Positions 33,097 to 35,514 of a stretch of 35,514 nucleotides of DNA are shown here, piece after piece. The stretch is from Pseudoselenomonas ruminantium (lineage in GTDB: Bacteria; Bacillota; Negativicutes; Selenomonadales; Selenomonadaceae): positions 1 through 35,514 of the forward strand of contig DFHU01000060.1 in assembly GCA_002373045.1 (NCBI GenBank). The letters run 5' to 3'. Position numbers and translations under genes: made by a program. Numbering within the stretch: the stretch's first letter is position 1; every line of letters starts with the position of its first letter. The notes below the pieces were generated by a model. It was not told the origin of the DNA, did not search any database, and worked only from the letters and a program-made list of their open reading frames with translations.

Positions 33097-35082
33097 ATGG
33101 GAATTAAGCAGAAGTTCATTGTGTTGGCAGGTATAGTGGGCATTATATTGACCATTGTATCGGTTATAGGCTATTTTACGGCCTACAACAATTTGTCCGA
33201 GGCGGTGAATGAAGAAATTGCAGCCAATATCAATGCGGAGCGTGAGTACGTGGATGGCTGGCTAAGAGAAAAGGCCAAGCCGGTCACTTCACAGGCAGAT
33301 TTGATGACCGAGGTAGAAAAAAGCAGTCTGGAATTTGACCATGAAGATATGCGGATGCTTCTCAGTGTAGCCGCTTCGGATAAGGATATTCAGGAAATGA
33401 CCCGTGGTGATGAGGAGGGGATGTTCCTGCCGTTCTACAGTCCGGATGAAACGGGCAAGACTGACCCGCGCAAGCGTCCGTGGTATTCGCAGGCCAGAGA
33501 AGCCGGCAAGACGGTATATACGGATGTGTACACCAGTAAGAGTACCGGCGATTTGGTCGTATCGGCAGTAGCACCTTTTTATGGCGATAACAAGCAGTTC
33601 CGTGGGGCTATCTGCGGTGATATTACGCTTACGGTGCTGAAAGATCAGGTGCAGCGCATTAAATACCGTGATCAGGGCATTGGCTATATTATTGAAAAAA
33701 CCGGCAAGCTTTTGGCAACTTCCGGCAAGGAACAGCCTATGTCGGAAGCAAAGGACATCAAGGGCGTGGGTGAAAAGCTGGATAGTATGTTCCAGAGCGG
33801 CAGCGGCTATTTTACCTATGAAGATGCCGAGGGTGTAAATCAGTTATTGGCCTATACGACGGTGCCGACTACGGGCTGGATTATCGCCATGGCTGTGCCG
33901 ACGGATTTTGTATTTGCGCCGATTCAGCGTTTGCGGATGATTTATGGTGCGTTGATTGTCATTGGCTTTTTGCTGGTGGTGGGGATGTGTCTATCCTTCT
34001 CCCGCCGCATCACCAAGCCGATTGTGGCTTTGGAAGGGCAGGCCAGCCAATTGGCTGACGGTAATCTGCGGGTCGATAAGCTTCCCGTCACTTCGTCTGA
34101 TGAAATCGGCTCTATGACGCAGGCGTTCAATATCATGCAGGAACATCTCCATGAGTTGATTGGCAAGATGGCCTCAACCTCTGAACAGGTAGCGGCATCC
34201 TCCGAAGAACTCACGGCCAATGCTCATCAGTCTGCGGAAGCTGCCGTGCATGTGGCGGAAACCATCAGCGAAGTATCTGCGGGCATGGATCAGCAACTGG
34301 TGGATATCAATGGTGCCAAGCAGAATGTAGATGCTGTATTCAATGACATCACCATTATGACCGAAAAGGCAAAACGGGTCACGGATGCGGCAGTTAGTAC
34401 ATCTGAAGCCGCTAAGCAGGGTGAGCTTTTGATGCAGGATGCTACGACCAAGATGGAGCATATTGAAAAGAGTGTTATGAACTCGGCTGATGTGGTGCGC
34501 ACCTTGGGCGAAAGCTCTCAGCAAATCGGGCAGATTGTGGAGGCGATTTCCTCCATTGCCGACCAGACCAACCTGTTGGCATTGAACGCTGCCATCGAGG
34601 CGGCCCGCGCCGGCGAGCATGGCCGCGGTTTTGCGGTAGTAGCCGATGAAGTGCGTAAGCTGGCGGCAGAATCGCAGGAATCGGCAGAGCAGATTAAGGA
34701 GCGCATTCTCACCATCCAGCGGGATACTGCAAATGCAGTGGAGGCAATGGAAGAAGGCAAGGCAGAAGTTCAGCTGGGAACCAAAGCCATTCGCGAAGTG
34801 GGCGTACAGTTCCAGGATATTATGGGACAGGTTAACGGCATTCGCAGTCAGATTGATGAAATTGGCACCTCGGTAAATTCTGTATCTTCGGGAGCAGGAA
34901 ACATCGTAGAGGCGGTGGATTCCATCGACAGCATCAGCCGCAAGACGGCAGAACATACCTCGACCATCTCGGCGTCTACTGAAGAACAGTCGGCTTCCAA
35001 TGAAGAAATTGCCGCAGCTTCCCAGTCTTTGGCAAACCTTGCTTCGGATATGCAGGAAGCGATTAACAAATTCAAATTGTGA
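33097..35082 (+). CDS. methyl-accepting chemotaxis protein with dCache sensor domain
   Basis: The 661-residue transmembrane chemoreceptor has a first membrane segment at about 7-28. A periplasmic double Cache sensor follows (about 35-275), containing DPRKRPWYSQA (124-134) and VYTDVY, typical of small-molecule-binding Cache domains. A second membrane segment (IYGALIVIGFLLVVGMCLSF) and a HAMP linker (RRITKPIVALEGQASQLADG) lead into the signalling domain. Its hairpin tip is IADQTNLLALNAAIEAARAG and GRGFAVVADEVRKLA. Glu/Gln-rich helices on both sides are likely CheR methylation sites. GGGAG lies before the ATG. The ligand is unknown. Confidence 0.96.
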   Translation: MGIKQKFIVLAGIVGIILTIVSVIGYFTAYNNLSEAVNEEIAANINAEREYVDGWLREKAKPVTSQADLMTEVEKSSLEFDHEDMRMLLSVAASDKDIQEMTRGDEEGMFLPFYSPDETGKTDPRKRPWYSQAREAGKTVYTDVYTSKSTGDLVVSAVAPFYGDNKQFRGAICGDITLTVLKDQVQRIKYRDQGIGYIIEKTGKLLATSGKEQPMSEAKDIKGVGEKLDSMFQSGSGYFTYEDAEGVNQLLAYTTVPTTGWIIAMAVPTDFVFAPIQRLRMIYGALIVIGFLLVVGMCLSFSRRITKPIVALEGQASQLADGNLRVDKLPVTSSDEIGSMTQAFNIMQEHLHELIGKMASTSEQVAASSEELTANAHQSAEAAVHVAETISEVSAGMDQQLVDINGAKQNVDAVFNDITIMTEKAKRVTDAAVSTSEAAKQGELLMQDATTKMEHIEKSVMNSADVVRTLGESSQQIGQIVEAISSIADQTNLLALNAAIEAARAGEHGRGFAVVADEVRKLAAESQESAEQIKERILTIQRDTANAVEAMEEGKAEVQLGTKAIREVGVQFQDIMGQVNGIRSQIDEIGTSVNSVSSGAGNIVEAVDSIDSISRKTAEHTSTISASTEEQSASNEEIAAASQSLANLASDMQEAINKFKL

Positions 35083-35106
35083 GCGCATAAGGGTTAGAAA
35101 AATAGG

Positions 35107-35149
35107 AAACCGGAAAAAGCCTGACCGCAGGTTTTTTTCCGGTTTTTTT
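35107..35149 (+). terminator. terminator of the chemoreceptor gene
   Basis: AAACCGGAAAAA (35107-35118) pairs with TTTTTCCGGTTT (35134-35145) and is followed by more T. It isolates the receptor from the corA leader. Confidence 0.85.
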
Positions 35150-35163
35150 GCAGCAAATTATAG

Positions 35164-35193
35164 TAGACAAGTGGGAGTTCATAGGGGTATAAT
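35164..35193 (+). promoter_or_regulatory. sigma-A type promoter of the corA leader
   Basis: TAGACA (35164-35169), 18 bases, then a perfect TATAAT (35188-35193). Transcription would start near 35200, leaving an untranslated leader of about 160 bases before the transporter start. Confidence 0.75.
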
Positions 35194-35234
35194 TGTATGC
35201 GGAAAATTTTTTGACAGAAAGGCTGGTGAGGATA

Positions 35235-35318
35235 ATGGACGATCACCCTGATACGGCAAAACCGAAACGATGCACATTAACAATCGGGAGAGTCAGCGCC
35301 ATTATCCTTGCAGCATAA
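35235..35318 (+). CDS. 27-residue leader peptide upstream of the CorA-type transporter
   Basis: The short frame begins MDDHPDTAKPKR, then becomes hydrophobic and ends SAIILAA before TAA at 35316-35318. GGTGA (35225-35229) is correctly placed to act as its ribosome-binding site. The same GGTGA can pair with TCACC at 35243-35247, which would hide it. The acidic and Pro-containing start followed by basic residues resembles in character MgtL of Salmonella (MEPDPTPLPRRR), where such residues destabilise the ribosome at low Mg2+. The frame ends in the loop of a hairpin next to the transporter start. The resemblance is in design only; expression is not shown. Confidence 0.5.
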   Translation: MDDHPDTAKPKRCTLTIGRVSAIILAA

Positions 35319-35354
35319 GATAATGGGCATGGTACTCTCCGCATAGAGAGGAGA
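35287..35354 (+). promoter_or_regulatory. two-part hairpin with alternative pairing to the transporter ribosome-binding site
   Basis: GGAGAGT (35287-35293) pairs with ACTCTCC (35334-35340), and inside it CCATTATC (35299-35306) pairs with GATAATGG (35319-35326). The loop holds the leader-peptide stop codon. The released 3' arm TCTCC (35336-35340) can instead pair with GGAGA (35350-35354), which covers the AGGAG site before the transporter ATG. This allows an on/off translational switch controlled by ribosomes on the leader peptide. No T-run follows, so it is not a terminator. Confidence 0.55.
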
Positions 35355-35359
35355 TATCC

Positions 35360-35514
35360 ATGCTAAAGATTTACAAATCCATGGAGAGCGGCCCCTTGCA
35401 GGAGCTGACATTAAAGACGCTGGAAAAAGGGGCGTGGATTAACATTGTTGACCCCACGCCCTATGAGCTGAAGGTCGTCAGCAATCTCACCGAGGTTGAT
35501 CCCGACTTTTTGCG
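35360..35514 (+). CDS. CorA family magnesium transporter (N-terminal part, cut by window end)
   Basis: Only the first 51 residues are visible. They begin MLKIYKSMESGPLQEL and include GAWINIVDPTPYEL and a later VDPDFL, the typical opening of the cytosolic domain of the shorter CorA-type transporters in Firmicutes. CorA forms a pentameric Mg2+ (or Co2+/Ni2+) channel in the inner membrane; the diagnostic GMN motif lies beyond the window. AGGAG (35349-35353) is 6 bases before the ATG. The gene has its own promoter and a long structured leader. Confidence 0.82.
   Translation, partial: MLKIYKSMESGPLQELTLKTLEKGAWINIVDPTPYELKVVSNLTEVDPDFL

Noticed and set aside
35194..35359. M-box magnesium riboswitch before the CorA-type gene
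   Set aside because: GGTGAGG recalls the M-box opening, but the conserved GCTGCTGCCC and later core segments are absent and the region contains a translated-looking short frame instead.
1..35514. CRISPR arrays, insertion sequences with transposase, tRNA or rRNA genes
   Set aside because: No regularly spaced repeats, transposase motifs, tRNA arms with CCA outside tmRNA, or rRNA signatures were seen when reading the window.

Overview
The window looks like chromosomal DNA from a Selenomonas-like member of the Negativicutes (Firmicutes with an outer membrane). This is inferred from gene content: AddA/AddB instead of RecBCD, a dtd gene, chemotaxis genes, a DUF438 protein, strong AGGAGG ribosome-binding sites and several secreted proteins. 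No rRNA or tRNA gene was seen and nothing identifies the species. Most of the window has moderate GC. About 25.9-30.3 kb is clearly richer in A+T and looks acquired.

Layout. 1-2400: the tail of an upstream gene with its terminator, then three exported proteins of unknown function. 2474-7848: a run of same-strand genes for a membrane-anchored alpha/beta hydrolase, D-aminoacyl-tRNA deacylase (dtd), an M29 aminopeptidase, an exported protein, a YitT-type membrane protein and a flavoprotein of the geranylgeranyl reductase type. 7879-12656: a lipoprotein cyclophilin, a GIY-YIG protein, uppP, pth, a radical SAM protein and nagA. A 189-base nested inverted repeat separates nagA from a convergent Fic gene. 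13811-17539: a DUF438 protein, Hsp20, CheR and a reduced phenylacetate-CoA-ligase-like protein. 17594-25819: addB, addA and a ZIP metal transporter, tightly packed.

25.9-32.4 kb is the accessory region. It carries a secreted TPR protein, an OLD-like AAA ATPase/TOPRIM protein that may be a phage-defence nuclease, and a relic of an AlbA-type regulator. It also has an overlapping small gene pair under a palindromic operator, an intact AlbA/Schlafen-type regulator with two palindromes at its promoter, and a small secreted K/P/Q-rich protein. Two copies of one terminator-like repeat lie in this stretch. 32576-32914 is tmRNA (ssrA). 33097-35082 is a methyl-accepting chemotaxis protein with a possible sigma-28 promoter.

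The window ends inside a CorA-type Mg2+ transporter gene. Its leader of about 160 bases encodes a 27-residue peptide that starts with Asp/Pro-rich residues and ends inside a two-part hairpin next to the corA ribosome-binding site. This resembles in design the MgtL leader-peptide control of enterobacteria and is the most interesting regulatory candidate here. The OLD-like gene and the operator-bearing small gene pair are the best candidates for an undescribed defence or toxin-antitoxin-like system.
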